Source of the DNA: Stachybotrys elegans
Lineage: Eukaryota; Ascomycota; Sordariomycetes; Hypocreales; Stachybotryaceae
Direction of reading: 5' to 3'
Assembly: GCA_020746835.1 (NCBI GenBank)
Contig: JAGPNK010000012.1
Span: 682,001-746,000, forward strand
Length of the DNA: 64,000 bases
Shown: positions 20,591 to 31,506 of the stretch, one piece after another
Numbering within the stretch: the first letter of the stretch is position 1
Layout: each line of letters opens with the position of its first letter
Position numbers and translations under genes: made by a program
The notes under the pieces: generated by a model
Told to the model about the DNA's origin: nothing
What the model saw: the letters and a program-made list of their open reading frames with translations, nothing else
The model's database searches: none

Positions 20591-23433
20591 ATGGTCGCGT
20601 TGGACAACGCCTTGGAAGCCGCCGGTGCTGCCACCGCCGATATTCCCCCTATCCCCACGCGGTCGCACCGTCGCCATCGCGATGAGTTGAATCCTCCCAC
20701 CAGTACCACCGCTTCTTCTTCCGCCGCCGCCGCCGCCACCACCACGGCCAAGCGATCCCTCAAAAACCAGCACCTGCACCTCGAGCCCGTCGATACCCTG
20801 TCCGCATCACGGCACCAATCCGCCACGCGAAGCCTCAGCCAGGGCGCCGCCCACCATTCGTCGTCGTCGTCGTCGTCTCGTCGCCAACCCCATCCTCATT
20901 CTCGTTCCTCCAACGCCGCCAGGACCGCGCCCGCTTCGCCAACCAATCCTGCCGTGCCCGCCGCTGCCGACCACGAGATTATTTCCAACCTCATCACCTC
21001 GCTCGCCTCGCACGACCCTCCCCCCGTCACCGTCTCCTTGCCCGCCAGCCCCGGAAGCTTTGGCGTCGACTACGGTGCCTTTTCCCAGCCCGCCAACCTC
21101 CATGACCTCCAATCCCACATCTCCCTCGACGACCTCGCCGCCAGCCCCCCAATTGTTCGCACCTCGAAGCCTCCCAGCGGCTTCTCTCCGCTGACGGCCG
21201 CTACCAAGAGCCCTCGCTCCCCTTCTGCCCCCAACGGCGCCCATCGCAGCCCCAGCCGCGACAGCTCCGGCCTGCGATCCTTTATCCGCTCCGCGAGCAC
21301 CGCTTCTTCTCGCCCTTCCTCCACGGGCTCCTGGCATGACGACGCCCAGAGCATTGGCAACCTCAGCGTAGAACGCGGCTCCGCACCCACCCCCGAGCTG
21401 CGCCGCCAGCGCTCCCGCGACAGCTGGGGAAAGAAGACGGGTGGCGGTCGTGTCCCAAAGGGGCTCATGTACATGTCCTCCAAGGAGCGCTTGCGTGAGA
21501 AGGACCAAGAACGCAGGAGAGCCTCAGCCGGCCCCTCCACCGCCAACAGCACCGACGCCATCTCGGCCCCCAACGCCGCCAAGATGGACAACTTTCTCGC
21601 AGAGACCCCTATCCGTGAGGAGCAGCTGTTCTCCGACTCTGCCGCCATCGACAAGCCCACCGATGGCACGCTGCACCACATCCCAGTCCGAGACTCGAGC
21701 CTCCGCCACCTCCGAGGCGGCTCGTCTCTCAATCGCTCCAGCACACGCCGCTCCAAGCAGCGCGACGCCGATAGCCAGATTGTCGACTCCATTCCGGAAG
21801 GAGAGGAGCCCATTCGCCATCGTGACAGCCGCAAGAAGAAGCATAGCCATGTGCCCTCGGATCCTCTAGTCAGCTCCTTTCTCCTTGAGGATGGGTAAGT
21901 TTTCCTCCCATCTCATGCACAACAGACTGCTGACCAGCCCAGGGCAAGCGTACATACCAACGACGACAGCGCTCCCTTCCCTTCCGTCTCACAGGGCCCA
22001 CGACGTGAAGAACCCAAGCGCTCCAGCTCCGACCACATCCGTCCCAAGCGCAGCAGCTCCCGCATGAAGCGTCTCTCTGGCCCCGTGAACCCGCGCATCG
22101 ACGAGGATGGTCCCAAGCCTGACGCAGCCAACGCCGCCGCTGCCAACACCCCTGCGGGTTATGAGCGTCCCGGCTCGGCAGACTCAATCGACGATGCCGT
22201 GGAATCATACCTGTGCTCGCCACGTCTATCTCAGAAAATCCGCCATCCCCAGACGGGTCGCGTCATCTCCTTCTCCGAGGTTGGAGATTCCGAGGGCTCC
22301 GCTGTCTTTTGCTGCGTCGGCATGGGCCTCACGAGATACATTACTGCCTTTTATGACGAACTCGCCCTGACGCTGAAGCTGAGACTCATCACCCCTGACC
22401 GTCCGGGTGTGGGCGATAGCGAGCCCTACACAGATGGCACAGCCACTCCCCTAAGTTGGCCTGGTGAGTGCAATTATCTGCCTGTCTTGATCGTCCGCTA
22501 ACCACTTCCCCAGATGACGTCTATGCCATCTGCCAGGCCCTCAAGATTACAAAGTTCTCGGTGCTTGCCCACTCGGCCGGCGCCATCTACGCGCTCGCCA
22601 CCGCGCTTCGTATGCCCCAGCACATCCGGGGCCGCATCCACCTGCTCGCCCCTTGGATCCCCCCCTCACAGATGAACGTCTTTGGCGCATCCCAGGCATC
22701 ACCTCCCACCAACGCCATCCCCACATCGCAGCGTATCCTACGTGCCCTCCCTACCCCTATCCTCAAGGCCGCCAACAGCAGCTTCATGTCGGCTACCAGC
22801 AGCTCCATCACTTCTTCACTTCCCAAGAACCCCCGACGTACCCGTCGCAAGACCACCGGCACCACGACCAGGCCGACTCCTCCAACCCAGGACAAGGAGA
22901 ACCAGATGCCCCCTCCTGTTAAAACAGACGATATGCCCATGGAGGCCCCTAGTGCCACGGAGAACATGGACCGTATGGTCTCCCCTCGCAGCACCTTGAA
23001 TGGAGATAGTAGCATGCTCGCTGCCGCCAACTCGGCCATCGAAAAGGAGCGCCAGGTCACGTACGACATGCGTCTCACCCACGCCATTTGGGAGCTTGCC
23101 ACTACCGGCGCCAACCCAGCCGTTGATCTCCTCGTGTGTCTGGAGCGCCGCCACACCATTGGCTTCCGCTATGTTGACATAACCCGACCCGTCACCATCC
23201 ACCACGGAAGCAGAGACACGCGGGTCCCCGTCGACAACGTCAAATGGCTTGGCAAGACGATGCGCCGCTGCGAAGTTAGAGTTCTCGAAGGTGAAGGCCA
23301 CGGCCTCATGGCTAGCGCCACCGTCATGGGCTCTGTTCTCATGGAGATTAGCAAGGAGTGGGAGGATTGGATCCGCGTGACGGACGCAGAAGGTCGTAAG
23401 GACAGAGAGAGGGGGAGGCGTCCGGGCAGGTGA
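20591..23433 (+). CDS. Alpha/beta-hydrolase-fold protein with long disordered N-terminus
   Basis: Three exons (20591-21894, 21943-22463, 22514-23433; introns 48 and 50 nt) give 914 aa. The first about 530 residues are low-complexity and Ser/Pro/Arg rich, with many possible phosphorylation sites. The hydrolase fold then starts at FSEVGDSEGSAVFCCVGMG and ITPDRPGVGDSEPYTDG, with the nucleophile elbow LAHSAGA near residue 645, an Asp in GSRDTRVPVDN near 853 and a His in EGEGHGLMA near 879. That is a complete Ser-Asp-His order. A Lys/Pro/Ser insert (about 700-790) sits in the cap region. Fungal homologues are annotated only as alpha/beta hydrolases; the substrate is unknown. There is no signal peptide or clear membrane segment. 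Confidence 0.82.
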
Positions 23434-23651
23434 TGTACCTTGCCAGAGAGAATCTCGTCGCGTTGGGGTTGTTGCAGTAATGAGATGAAGGTAACGGTAT
23501 GGTAATGGTTCATCGGCGTTGGGAAGAGCAAGGATATTCACCAAAGATCATGAGCGGGAAAAAAGGGAAACGCCTTTTTAGCATAATATTTCACGTCGTG
23601 TATCAATAGTAACAACAAAGTAATGCCATTTTCTTCTTCCTTGGTCCCCCC

Positions 23652-25739
23652 CTAAGCACCCTCGAGCATCCTTGTCCAGTCAAACTTTCTCCACCCCTTC
23701 TTGAAGTCGTCGACCCTCTCACGGTCGGCGCCCCTCGTCCACCGCCCCTGCTTCTTGATAATGTGCGGCTCCGCGTCCACAATGCCGCCGATGACCTCGC
23801 GGGCAAACAGATCGCCGCGGGGCCAGCGGTCGGCATTCTCGACGACGTGGCCCAGGCCGCCGTCGAGACTGAACCACACGTGGAAGTAGGGCATCTCCTT
23901 GGCGATGCTCCGGCGGAAGGCCATGCGGCCGAGGCCGCCCTCGGAGGCGGCGCGGGCCGTGTCGATGACCTTGCGGTGCTGGGACCACTCCTCGTCCGAG
24001 GAGAGGAAGGCCTCGCGGAAGAACTGGGGCGCGGTGGCGCCCTCGGCGTAGGGGATGGGCACGGCGGCCAGGGCGGCGTGGCCGTGGCGCTGGGGCGCGG
24101 CGGCGTTCTCGTAGAAGAGGACCTCGCGGCCCTGGTCGTGGTACATGCGCGTCAGGCTCTTCATGAAGTTGCGCATCTCCTCCCACTCGTCGTCGTCGCA
24201 CTCGAGCAGGTTGCGGCGGTGGGCGCGGGGCACGACGAGGGCGCCGCCGGGGCTGACCTCGGGCAGCGTGGGCAGGGAGAGGAAGGTGCGCGTGGCGAGG
24301 GAGACGAGGGGCGCGGCGGGGGGCTGGCCCGTGTCGTCGTGGTGGCAGAGCGGGCAGCGGTCGAGGATGCGCGAGAGGCGCTGGAACTCGCCGACGGCGG
24401 CGCCCTTGAGGTTGACGTCGCTGGCGTGCACGCGGCGCGCCAGCTTCTCGGCGTTGGCGTCGAGGTAGTCGAGGTCGGCGCCGAACTGGGCGTCCTTTGC
24501 GATGCGCTGCGCCATCCGGAGCGACTCGCCGCCCGCCTGGCCCCTGGTGCGCCGCTCCTCGCGCACCATGTCCTCGATGCTCATGTCCTCGTTGGCCTCG
24601 ACGGTCCCGCGCTCCCGCCCGCGCTTCGTCTCCACGGCCTTGACCTCGCCGCGCGACCCGGTCAGCTGCCGGCTGTGCATGGCGCCCAGGACGACGGCCG
24701 AGGAGGAGGTGATGGAGGAGTTGGTGGGGGGAGCCGCGGCAAAGGAGGCGGCTGCGGCGTTGTATTCGGCCTCGAGGGCTGCGGCGTTGCGGGCGCGCCG
24801 GAGCTTGGCCTTCATCATTTGCGCGCGGAGCCGGTTGAGCGCCGTCTGGTCCATGGCGGGGGCCGCCGTGGCCGGTGCTGCTGCTTCTTCGTCCTGGGGG
24901 ATCACGACGCCTTGCTCGGGCGGCCGGTCCGCAGCCCTCTGCTTGTGCAGCTCGCCCGTCGGCTTCTCCTTGCCCTTGTAGTCCCCTCCGTAGACCCTCC
25001 TGCGCTCCATCTCCTCCCTCTCCTCGCGCGCGTCGTCAAACCCCTCGAGGCTGCCGTACCGCTCCACGGCCACGTCCTCGACGGCGCGGCCCGCCTCCTC
25101 GGCCGCCGTGTACACGGCCTTGAGCTTCGTCATGCGCCACGAGGACCCGGCGTCGCCAAAGGTGTACTCGACGGTGCGGGCGGCGCCTGCGGGCGGCGCC
25201 TCGTCGGCGAGGTGTGTGTTGAGCTCGCGCCTGTGCAGGACGCGCTGGGGCTCGGGTTTAGGCGGTGGTGCTTGGGCGGCCTTGGAGCGGCGGTCGACGT
25301 ACTCGACGTCAAAGGCGGATGGGTCCGTCATCCACGCGTCGCGCTGGGGTGCCTTGGTTCGGTCGACCGTGTCTGCGCTCGCGGGCTTCTCGTCGTCGGG
25401 GAGAGGGAGGTCCTCCTTTGCGTCGGAGGACTTGTGGTGCTCGTGACGGGAGCGTTTGTGCCGGTGGGAGTCTCGATCGTGGTCTCGGTGCCTCTCCTTA
25501 TCCCTATCTCTTTCCCTGTCCCTGTCCCTTTCTCTGTCCCTGTGTCCATCCCTTTCTCTGTCTCTCTCTCGATGCCGGTCTCGATGGCCATCATCTCGGT
25601 GCTTGTGGCTGCGGTGACCGTCGCCGTCGTGGCTCTCGTCGTGCCGGCGGTGTTTGTGTTTGCGGTGGCGACGCTCTTCGCGCTCGCGCTCGGCCTTTTC
25701 GGCGGCGAGCTGCTTCTCGAATTCGTCGAGGCCGTCCAT
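23652..25739 (-). CDS. cwf19: CWF19-like pre-mRNA splicing factor / debranching factor
   Basis: A 695-aa single-exon protein. The N-terminus is a run of Arg/Asp/Glu/His dipeptides (about residues 15-110), the style of spliceosomal proteins. The C-terminal third has the two CwfJ domains: the first with CPLCHHDD (about residue 469) and LVVPRAHRRNLLECDDDEW, a HIT-like fold; the second with AKEMPYFHVWFSLDGGLGHVVE and the ending KKGWRKFDWTRMLEGA. Homologues (fission yeast Cwf19, budding yeast Drn1) join late spliceosomes and help lariat debranching. The start chosen, MDGLDEFEK, is the family start; the frame runs on upstream through AT-rich transposon flank, which is not coding. The G+C-rich coding strand contrasts with the RIP-damaged element 170 bp upstream. 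Confidence 0.93.
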   Translation of the reverse strand: MDGLDEFEKQLAAEKAEREREERRHRKHKHRRHDESHDGDGHRSHKHRDDGHRDRHRERDRERDGHRDRERDRDRERDRDKERHRDHDRDSHRHKRSRHEHHKSSDAKEDLPLPDDEKPASADTVDRTKAPQRDAWMTDPSAFDVEYVDRRSKAAQAPPPKPEPQRVLHRRELNTHLADEAPPAGAARTVEYTFGDAGSSWRMTKLKAVYTAAEEAGRAVEDVAVERYGSLEGFDDAREEREEMERRRVYGGDYKGKEKPTGELHKQRAADRPPEQGVVIPQDEEAAAPATAAPAMDQTALNRLRAQMMKAKLRRARNAAALEAEYNAAAASFAAAPPTNSSITSSSAVVLGAMHSRQLTGSRGEVKAVETKRGRERGTVEANEDMSIEDMVREERRTRGQAGGESLRMAQRIAKDAQFGADLDYLDANAEKLARRVHASDVNLKGAAVGEFQRLSRILDRCPLCHHDDTGQPPAAPLVSLATRTFLSLPTLPEVSPGGALVVPRAHRRNLLECDDDEWEEMRNFMKSLTRMYHDQGREVLFYENAAAPQRHGHAALAAVPIPYAEGATAPQFFREAFLSSDEEWSQHRKVIDTARAASEGGLGRMAFRRSIAKEMPYFHVWFSLDGGLGHVVENADRWPRGDLFAREVIGGIVDAEPHIIKKQGRWTRGADRERVDDFKKGWRKFDWTRMLEGA

Positions 25740-25906
25740 GGTGGTTGTGTGGTGCAAGATTAAGCTATGTACGTCACCCGGCTGAGGTTCTGGGGAAAAG
25801 TCGGCCGACTCCACCAGCCACCAATCAGCAGCCAATATTACAAACAGTACAACAAACAATACAAAAATACAAAAATACAAAAATGCAATAAGCATAACGT
25901 ACATGC

Positions 25907-25938
25907 ATAACAAGCAACATAGCATAATAAGCAATATA
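25907..25938. repeat. Left terminal inverted repeat of transposon
   Basis: A 32-bp sequence beginning ATAACAAGCAACATAGCATA that recurs as its inverse at 27715-27746 with two differences. Both differences are C/T changes, as RIP would leave. A TA dinucleotide (25908-25909) precedes the likely first base of the element. Confidence 0.8.
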
Positions 25939-27743
25939 AAAATCCCTTATTCTATATCTTAATTAATTAATTAAATACTTTATTATAACTAGCTATATTA
26001 ATTATAAATAATAAGGCTAGTATTAATCTTACTTTTAAAGCCCTTTAAAAAGAACTAAAATTAAGCCTATAATATATTATATAAATATATAGTATACTAT
26101 TAAAAATACTATACTACTAGTAAAAGGGAAAGCCTTTCTAATATAATATTATATTAAATTTATATAAACTATCTAATCTTAAAGAATAGATAATAGTTTA
26201 ATATATTCTTAATTTAGATTTATAAGGATTTTCTCCCTAGCTTTATAGTATAGAAGAAATAGCTAACTAACTGCTAGCTAATTGTAATATGCTTTCTATT
26301 AGACTATACTAGGCTTTAAATTTTATTAAGTAATAACTAGACTTTAAGATATATTTTTTTTATAGATATAACTTCTAGAGAGCTAAATATAAAGATCCAG
26401 TTATAATAAATATATAGTTCTTATTTATATAGAATATAATTATAAAATATAGTATTAAATTAAATAATCTATATAACTTTAATAAAACTAGCTTTATAAT
26501 AAGTATTATTATAAGTAAGATAGTTATTACTAGTATAGAAAGGCATTAGAACCTTAAAAAGGTTTAGTTTAAAAACCAGAAATAAATTACTATAATTTAA
26601 TTAATTAATATAAAAAAATAAACACTACTACTATTTATTATTATTATAGGCTAATATTATCTTTTAAGTTAGTATTAAAAAAGTAATCTTCTAGGCAATT
26701 AAGCTATTATAACTATTAAAAATAGCTAAACTAATAATAAAATAGATTTTAAGTAGCTAAAGTACTTTAATTAATATACAATTAAAAGATTAAATAGTAT
26801 TTATTATTTACTAATTCTTAATAAATATAAAAGCTATTATTCTATTACCTTTAAGGATTTCTATAAGAAAAATAAGATTATTATACTCTATATACTATTT
26901 TATTTATTTTATTTACTTTAGTCCTTAGATATAGACTGTTTTAGACTATTTAAAAAGGTATATAGTTAAAAAATAGAGTATTTAATTAAATACTCTATAA
27001 TATATATTTTAAAAACTAAGTTCTTTTTTACTTTCTATACTATATATAAAGCTACTATTATAAAGAAAAATATTTAGAAAGGGTTTAGAGAGGCTAGACT
27101 TATCTCTTTTAATATAGACTATATAATTTTAAAGCTAGATATTTAGTTATAAACCCTAATACCTTCTATTACTAATCTAGAAATCTCTAACCCTTAAACT
27201 TTAAAAATATTAAAAACTATTTAGAAAACTAAATCTTAGTTAGACTATTTTAAAAAATAAATTAAAAAATATAAAAGTAGCTCTCTAGAGTTAATTATTA
27301 AGGCCTTAAAGTTAATAACTAAAGGAACTAAGGTAGTATTATATAAAATAACCTTATTAAAGGCTAAGGTCTAGAATTTTTAAATAGTAAATAAAATACT
27401 AAGCTAGTACTAAAGGGAAAAAAAGAAATATTTATAGAATAGAGAGATAATAACTATAGAAAAAGGTTAGAGATTAATTAATTAATTAGAGGTAGATATA
27501 TAAATAGTAGTAGAATTATTAAGGTAAAGTAGTTAGCAAAGGTTAGTATAGCTAATCTAAAGGCATTGTAATATATATAGAAAGCCTAGATATAATTTAT
27601 AAATCTATAAAGTAAAGATAGAGATATCTAAGCAAGAGTATAGTAATTAGTTTTAATTAATTAAATAGTCTATTGTATTTTTATTAAAGTTTCTATCTTA
27701 GGGGTTAAGAAAAGTATATTACTTATTATGCTATGTTGCTTAT
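25910..27743 (+). mobile_element. RIP-degraded Fot1/pogo-type (Tc1/mariner superfamily) DNA transposon
   Basis: A 1.83-kb block, nearly all A and T, bounded by inverted repeats of about 30 bp and flanked by TA on both sides (25908-25909 and 27744-27745), as for TA-targeting elements. The length is close to the 1.8-1.9 kb usual for Fot1-like elements. CpG and CpA/TpG are almost absent, whereas TpA is very frequent, the pattern left by repeat-induced point mutation. Decayed transposase motifs are visible on the + strand (see the separate entry). It lies between the CWF19 and DPP IV genes, in what may be the CWF19 promoter. It cannot encode an active transposase. The right flank is itself TA-rich, so the exact target duplication is not certain. 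Confidence 0.85.
26840..27160 (+). pseudogene. Decayed pogo/Fot1-like transposase, C-terminal part
   Basis: Reading from 26916 in one frame gives L-stop-SLDIDCFRLFKK, the damaged form of the LQPLDVGCF motif of DDE_1 (pogo/Fot1) transposases; the stop TAG at 26919-26921 stands where CAG is expected. Exactly 44 codons further (27048) the same frame reads KATIIKKNI, then TAG (27075-27077), then KGFREARLISFN...LKLDI, matching the family's conserved GFRxxGLVPFDPxxVLxKLD segment. The spacing fits intact relatives. More in-frame stops follow (TAG, TAA), all explicable as C-to-T changes. Upstream the frame has a hydrophobic run that fits the preceding strand, but the DDE acids could not be placed with confidence. 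Confidence 0.8.
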
Positions 27744-27746
27744 TAT
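27715..27746. repeat. Right terminal inverted repeat of transposon
   Basis: Inverse copy of 25907-25938, matching 30 of 32 positions. The innermost bases read TATATTACTTATTATGCTAT on the + strand. The sequence continues into a TA-rich run that blurs the outer boundary. Confidence 0.8.
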
Positions 27747-27946
27747 ATATATATATTATAACAACCGCAAAATACAAATGGATTTTTCTAAATACAAATA
27801 GGATTTCACTCAATGGAAAGGCTCGTGGTTACAAATTTCACTTTAGACTCGTTGCAATACAAGGTCACTCAGCCACATCCTCTTATTCATGTACAATTAT
27901 CTGTATTGCTCATTATCATGCTCGTAGCATCTATTCTACAAATGAA

Positions 27947-30262
27947 CTACATGCGCGAAGAGCGCTTGGACCAAGGGTGAACCTCGGCCTCGGCATCGGG
28001 GTCGCGCTGGACCTCGTCGTACAGCCTCTCAGTCATGAACTTGTGGATCCACAGACCGGCGTTGTTGTACGAGATGCCATGGGCACTGTCGGTAAAGGCA
28101 AACATCTTGAACTTGTCCGACGACACGCCCTCGCCCACCAGCAGATCGACCATGGCGGCCGCGTTCTGGTAGTGGACGTTGTCGTCGCCGGTGCCGTGCA
28201 GCACCGAGAAGTCGCCGGCAATGTTCTTGAAGCCGGCCGTGTTGCGCACAGCCGTGGTGGCGTAGCCGTCCTCGTTGTCCTCGAGGCGCTTCATGTAACG
28301 CTCCGTGTACATGGAGTCGTAGAAGCGCCAGTCAGTCACGGGAGCGACAATCAGGGCCTTGGTGAAGACGCCCGAGTCCAGCTCCACGACCTTGGCGGAC
28401 AGGTAGCCACCATAGGACCAGCCAAAGATGCCGACCTTGTTGGCGTCAATGTAGTCGTGGCGGGCAATGAGGGTCTCGGCGGCCCAGACCTGGTCCAGAG
28501 GCTCCAGTGTTCCCAGGCGGCCGGCAACCTGAGCGCGGAAGGCACGGCCCTTGTTGCCAGTACCACGGTTGTCGACGGTGTAGGTAATGTACTGCAGCTC
28601 AGGGTCCGAGGTCAGGTAGGCCTCCCATTCGTAGTTTGTCCAGGCCTTGGTGATGAGCTGGTAGCCGGGACCACCGTAGGGGGTGAAGAGCACGGGGTAC
28701 TTCTTGGAGGGGTCAAAGTTGGGAGGGTACATGGCCTTGACGTTGAGGCTGTAGCCGTCCTCGTGCTCCAGCTCGAAGTGGGTGATGTTGGGCAGGTTGT
28801 ACTCCTCGATGCGCTGGTACAGAGCATCGTTGTTGGAGATGACGCGCAGGGGCTCGGAGCTGTTGACGGCGTAGAGCTCCTGGTAGGGGACGTCGGGACC
28901 GCGGTAGCTCAGGATGAAGTAGCCGCCCTGGGACGAGAAGGAGGCAGTCCAGACAGCAGAGACCTCGTCGTCGACCAGAGGGGTAACGTCGCCGCGGAAG
29001 GAGACGCTGTAGACGTGGCGCTCCGTGCTGTGGTGGGTGGTGGCGGTGTAGTAGACGAGGTGGCGCTCAGCATCGACGTAGAGGATGGCGATGACCTCCC
29101 ACTCACCCGAGGTGAGCTGGGTAGGCGTACCGCCATTGACCGAGTGCAGGTAGAGGTGAGTCCAGCCATCCTCGTCGGACAGGTCGACGTAGTAGGTCTG
29201 GTTGGTGCAGTTGTTGATGTGGCCGACGTACTGGATGGCAACCGTGTTGTCGAGCCAGCCATCGGTACCGTCTCGCTCGCGGACGACGGTTGAGGAGCCG
29301 GTGACGGGGTTGACGAGGACGTGCTTGTCGAGATCCTGGACGCGGTTGAAGGCGCGGTAGATGAAAGAGCTGTGGTCCTCGGTGACCCAGGCAACCTCGC
29401 CAATGACCAGGTCGTCAGCGGCAAAGGCGTCGACGGGGATGTTGTCGTAGGTCAGGGCGTCGAGGTCAAGCATGTTGAGCTGGACGGTAGGGTTGGTGGT
29501 GCCGACCTTGGGGTAGCGCAGATCCAGCTCGTTGGGGTACTGAGGAGCAATGGTCTGGCCGTCCATGTAGTAGGGAATGGTGAAGGTGCCGACGCCCGTC
29601 TCGTTGAAGCTCAGGAAGGCAAGGAACTGGGCATCGGGGGAGAACCAGAGGGTGTAGCGGTCGCTGAAGATTTCCTCCTCGTAGACCCAGTCGGGGACAC
29701 CGTGGAACATGTCCGGGCCACCATCGGTGGTGATCTGGTGAATGGTGCCGTCACCCTCGCGGATGAAGAGGTTGTTGCCGCGAACAAATGCAGCGAGGTC
29801 GCCGACGGGAGCCAGGGTGGCGTACTGGATGTCGCCAGCCTGGTCCTCGACCAGCGGCACACTCTCGCCAGACTCGACATCAATGATGTAGTAGTCGGCC
29901 AGGTACGAGTGGCGGTAGACGCCGGTGGCATTGGCAGCGACGAGGACAGTGGCCTCCTCGGGGCCGATCCAAAAGTCACGGCGACCAGACGGCAGCTGGG
30001 CGGCGGACAGGAAGGTCTCGGTATCGCCGGTGGCGATGTCAATGAGGACCAGGTCACCGGCCGAGTTGGTGGTGATGTACTGGCCATCGGCGCCAGCCCA
30101 GCGGACAGAGACAGAGGAGGGACCCCATCGCGGGCTGGGGGTGGTCTCGTTGAAGGTGAGGAGGCGCTCACCGTTGCCGACGGGCTGCCAGGGGTTCCTG
30201 GGAGGCTCAATGGCCGAAGCCAGAGCGAGCATAGACAGCAGAGCTGCCGCGGTGGTGGCCAT
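27947..30262 (-). CDS. dpp4: Secreted dipeptidyl-peptidase IV (S9B)
   Basis: A 771-aa single-exon protein. The chosen start, MATTAAALLSMLALASA, is a signal peptide with likely cleavage before IEPPRNPWQ; the open frame extends upstream but that part is not conserved in character. Length equals that of Aspergillus DPP IV. The beta-propeller region occupies about residues 30-490, with the substrate-binding EE pair in WVYEEEIFSDRYTLWFSPD near 196. The hydrolase domain has the nucleophile in FGWSYGGYLSAK (Ser near 616), Asp in HGTGDDNVHYQ (near 693) and His in DSAHGISY (near 728). Several Asn-X-Ser/Thr sites (for example NATG, NETG, NCTNQT) suit a secreted glycoprotein. It removes X-Pro and X-Ala dipeptides from peptides outside the cell. 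A TATA-like element lies about 110 bp upstream of the ATG. Confidence 0.96.
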   Translation of the reverse strand: MATTAAALLSMLALASAIEPPRNPWQPVGNGERLLTFNETTPSPRWGPSSVSVRWAGADGQYITTNSAGDLVLIDIATGDTETFLSAAQLPSGRRDFWIGPEEATVLVAANATGVYRHSYLADYYIIDVESGESVPLVEDQAGDIQYATLAPVGDLAAFVRGNNLFIREGDGTIHQITTDGGPDMFHGVPDWVYEEEIFSDRYTLWFSPDAQFLAFLSFNETGVGTFTIPYYMDGQTIAPQYPNELDLRYPKVGTTNPTVQLNMLDLDALTYDNIPVDAFAADDLVIGEVAWVTEDHSSFIYRAFNRVQDLDKHVLVNPVTGSSTVVRERDGTDGWLDNTVAIQYVGHINNCTNQTYYVDLSDEDGWTHLYLHSVNGGTPTQLTSGEWEVIAILYVDAERHLVYYTATTHHSTERHVYSVSFRGDVTPLVDDEVSAVWTASFSSQGGYFILSYRGPDVPYQELYAVNSSEPLRVISNNDALYQRIEEYNLPNITHFELEHEDGYSLNVKAMYPPNFDPSKKYPVLFTPYGGPGYQLITKAWTNYEWEAYLTSDPELQYITYTVDNRGTGNKGRAFRAQVAGRLGTLEPLDQVWAAETLIARHDYIDANKVGIFGWSYGGYLSAKVVELDSGVFTKALIVAPVTDWRFYDSMYTERYMKRLEDNEDGYATTAVRNTAGFKNIAGDFSVLHGTGDDNVHYQNAAAMVDLLVGEGVSSDKFKMFAFTDSAHGISYNNAGLWIHKFMTERLYDEVQRDPDAEAEVHPWSKRSSRM

Positions 30263-31506
30263 TGCAAGCGGATGAAGGAGCAACGAGCGACGAGCCTGGA
30301 TCCCGGGGGCGCGGCGTCTGGAGGGGAAGGGAGGAGAGGGAGAGGCCAAGAGGGAGGACGAGGGTGGTCTTATACGGGCAATTGCATGACGGTGCAACCA
30401 CCTCCGACTCCAACTCCAACTGCAAGCGAGGGCAGGTCGGCAGCCCAATGGCTGGAAGCGGGCGTCGCGATAGGCTGCAGGCTGGATGGGATGGACGACG
30501 ATTTACAGGATGGACAGCGACCTTCCCGATCCGTGGAGGTCGAGGAGGTTGCAGCCCCCCCGGCAGCGGGCCGGATAAAGCCCAGGAGCCCCCGCAATTG
30601 GTTATCGAAGCCATGGCCGAGGGCAGTGACTACAGAAGATCCTGGACAATCGCAATGTCGGTGCCCCATGTTGGTCATGCTGGGCCAGGCTTGGCTGCCT
30701 GGATGGGACGAGTTGATCGATCCATTGGCCAATGAGGGCGATTCCGGCGCCGACCGAGAGCTCCACGGGCATTCCAATAAAGGAGCAAAGGTGCGTGAGA
30801 CGAGGAAACAAAGGAGGGAGGGAGGGAGGGGAGGGAGGTGAAGCTGGAGGAGAGTTGGAGAAAACCCCCGCGTGCATAATCATGGCATAACTTGTGCACA
30901 GCAAACATCACCACTACACCTCAAGTACCTCATAGTACATACATGTATAGATATAGATGTGTTGTTGGCTCAGGTACGACAACCATCGTGAATAAAGTTG
31001 GAGGCATCCCCGCACAATACCATGGAACCGACCTACCGTCTGAGGCCATGGTCCCGGCAGGGATCTTTTGTCCAGCGAGCCTAGCAAACTCTTGGCCCGT
31101 CCCGCGATGTTCCTTTGCTTGTGCTTATTCTCAGGCTTGCATATTTTGTCCCTTTCCAGAGATAAGCCAGTGCCTGCGCTAGTCCACAACAGGCATCGCG
31201 TCGGGCCTTGGACCCCTTTCGCCCCGCCTGTCTCTCATTTCCCTCATTTCCCGCCCTGGCAGCCCGCCCGAGGAAGGACGCTGGCGCCCAACTTTTGCAG
31301 TCAGACCACCAAGGTCCTTGTCTGTCTCACCATCATGGCACGCTGCGAATAGCATCGCATCGCATCGCATTCATTCATTCCTTCACTGCACAATTGTCTC
31401 CCCAGCCCTGGCGCTGGTGGCTCGGCATGCATTCATTCATTCTCTGAAGCGATCACAGCCTGACGCCTCACGCTCCTTTTTTTTTCCTCTTCTGCCGGGA
31501 GACACC
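30263..31506. promoter_or_regulatory. Divergent promoter region of DPP IV and small secreted protein
   Basis: About 1.24 kb between divergent starts. TATAAGA on the minus strand (30368-30374) lies about 108 bp before the DPP IV ATG. Near the rightward gene are short tandem copies of CATCG (about 31350-31370) and CATT (31369-31380 and 31428-31440). No additional gene is supported. Confidence 0.5.

Noticed and set aside
23763..25763. 666-codon open frame on the + strand
   Set aside because: It is the exact antisense of the CWF19 gene, whose protein has clear domains. High GC with strong third-position bias leaves the opposite strand open.
25739..25934. N-terminal extension of the CWF19 frame into AT-rich DNA
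   Set aside because: The added residues are hydrophobic and derive from transposon flank. The family start is MDGLDEFEK at 25739.
27728..30841. Long + strand frames of 521 and 506 codons
   Set aside because: Antisense to the DPP IV gene, and of Val/Gly/Asp-rich composition typical of reversed GC-rich coding sequence.
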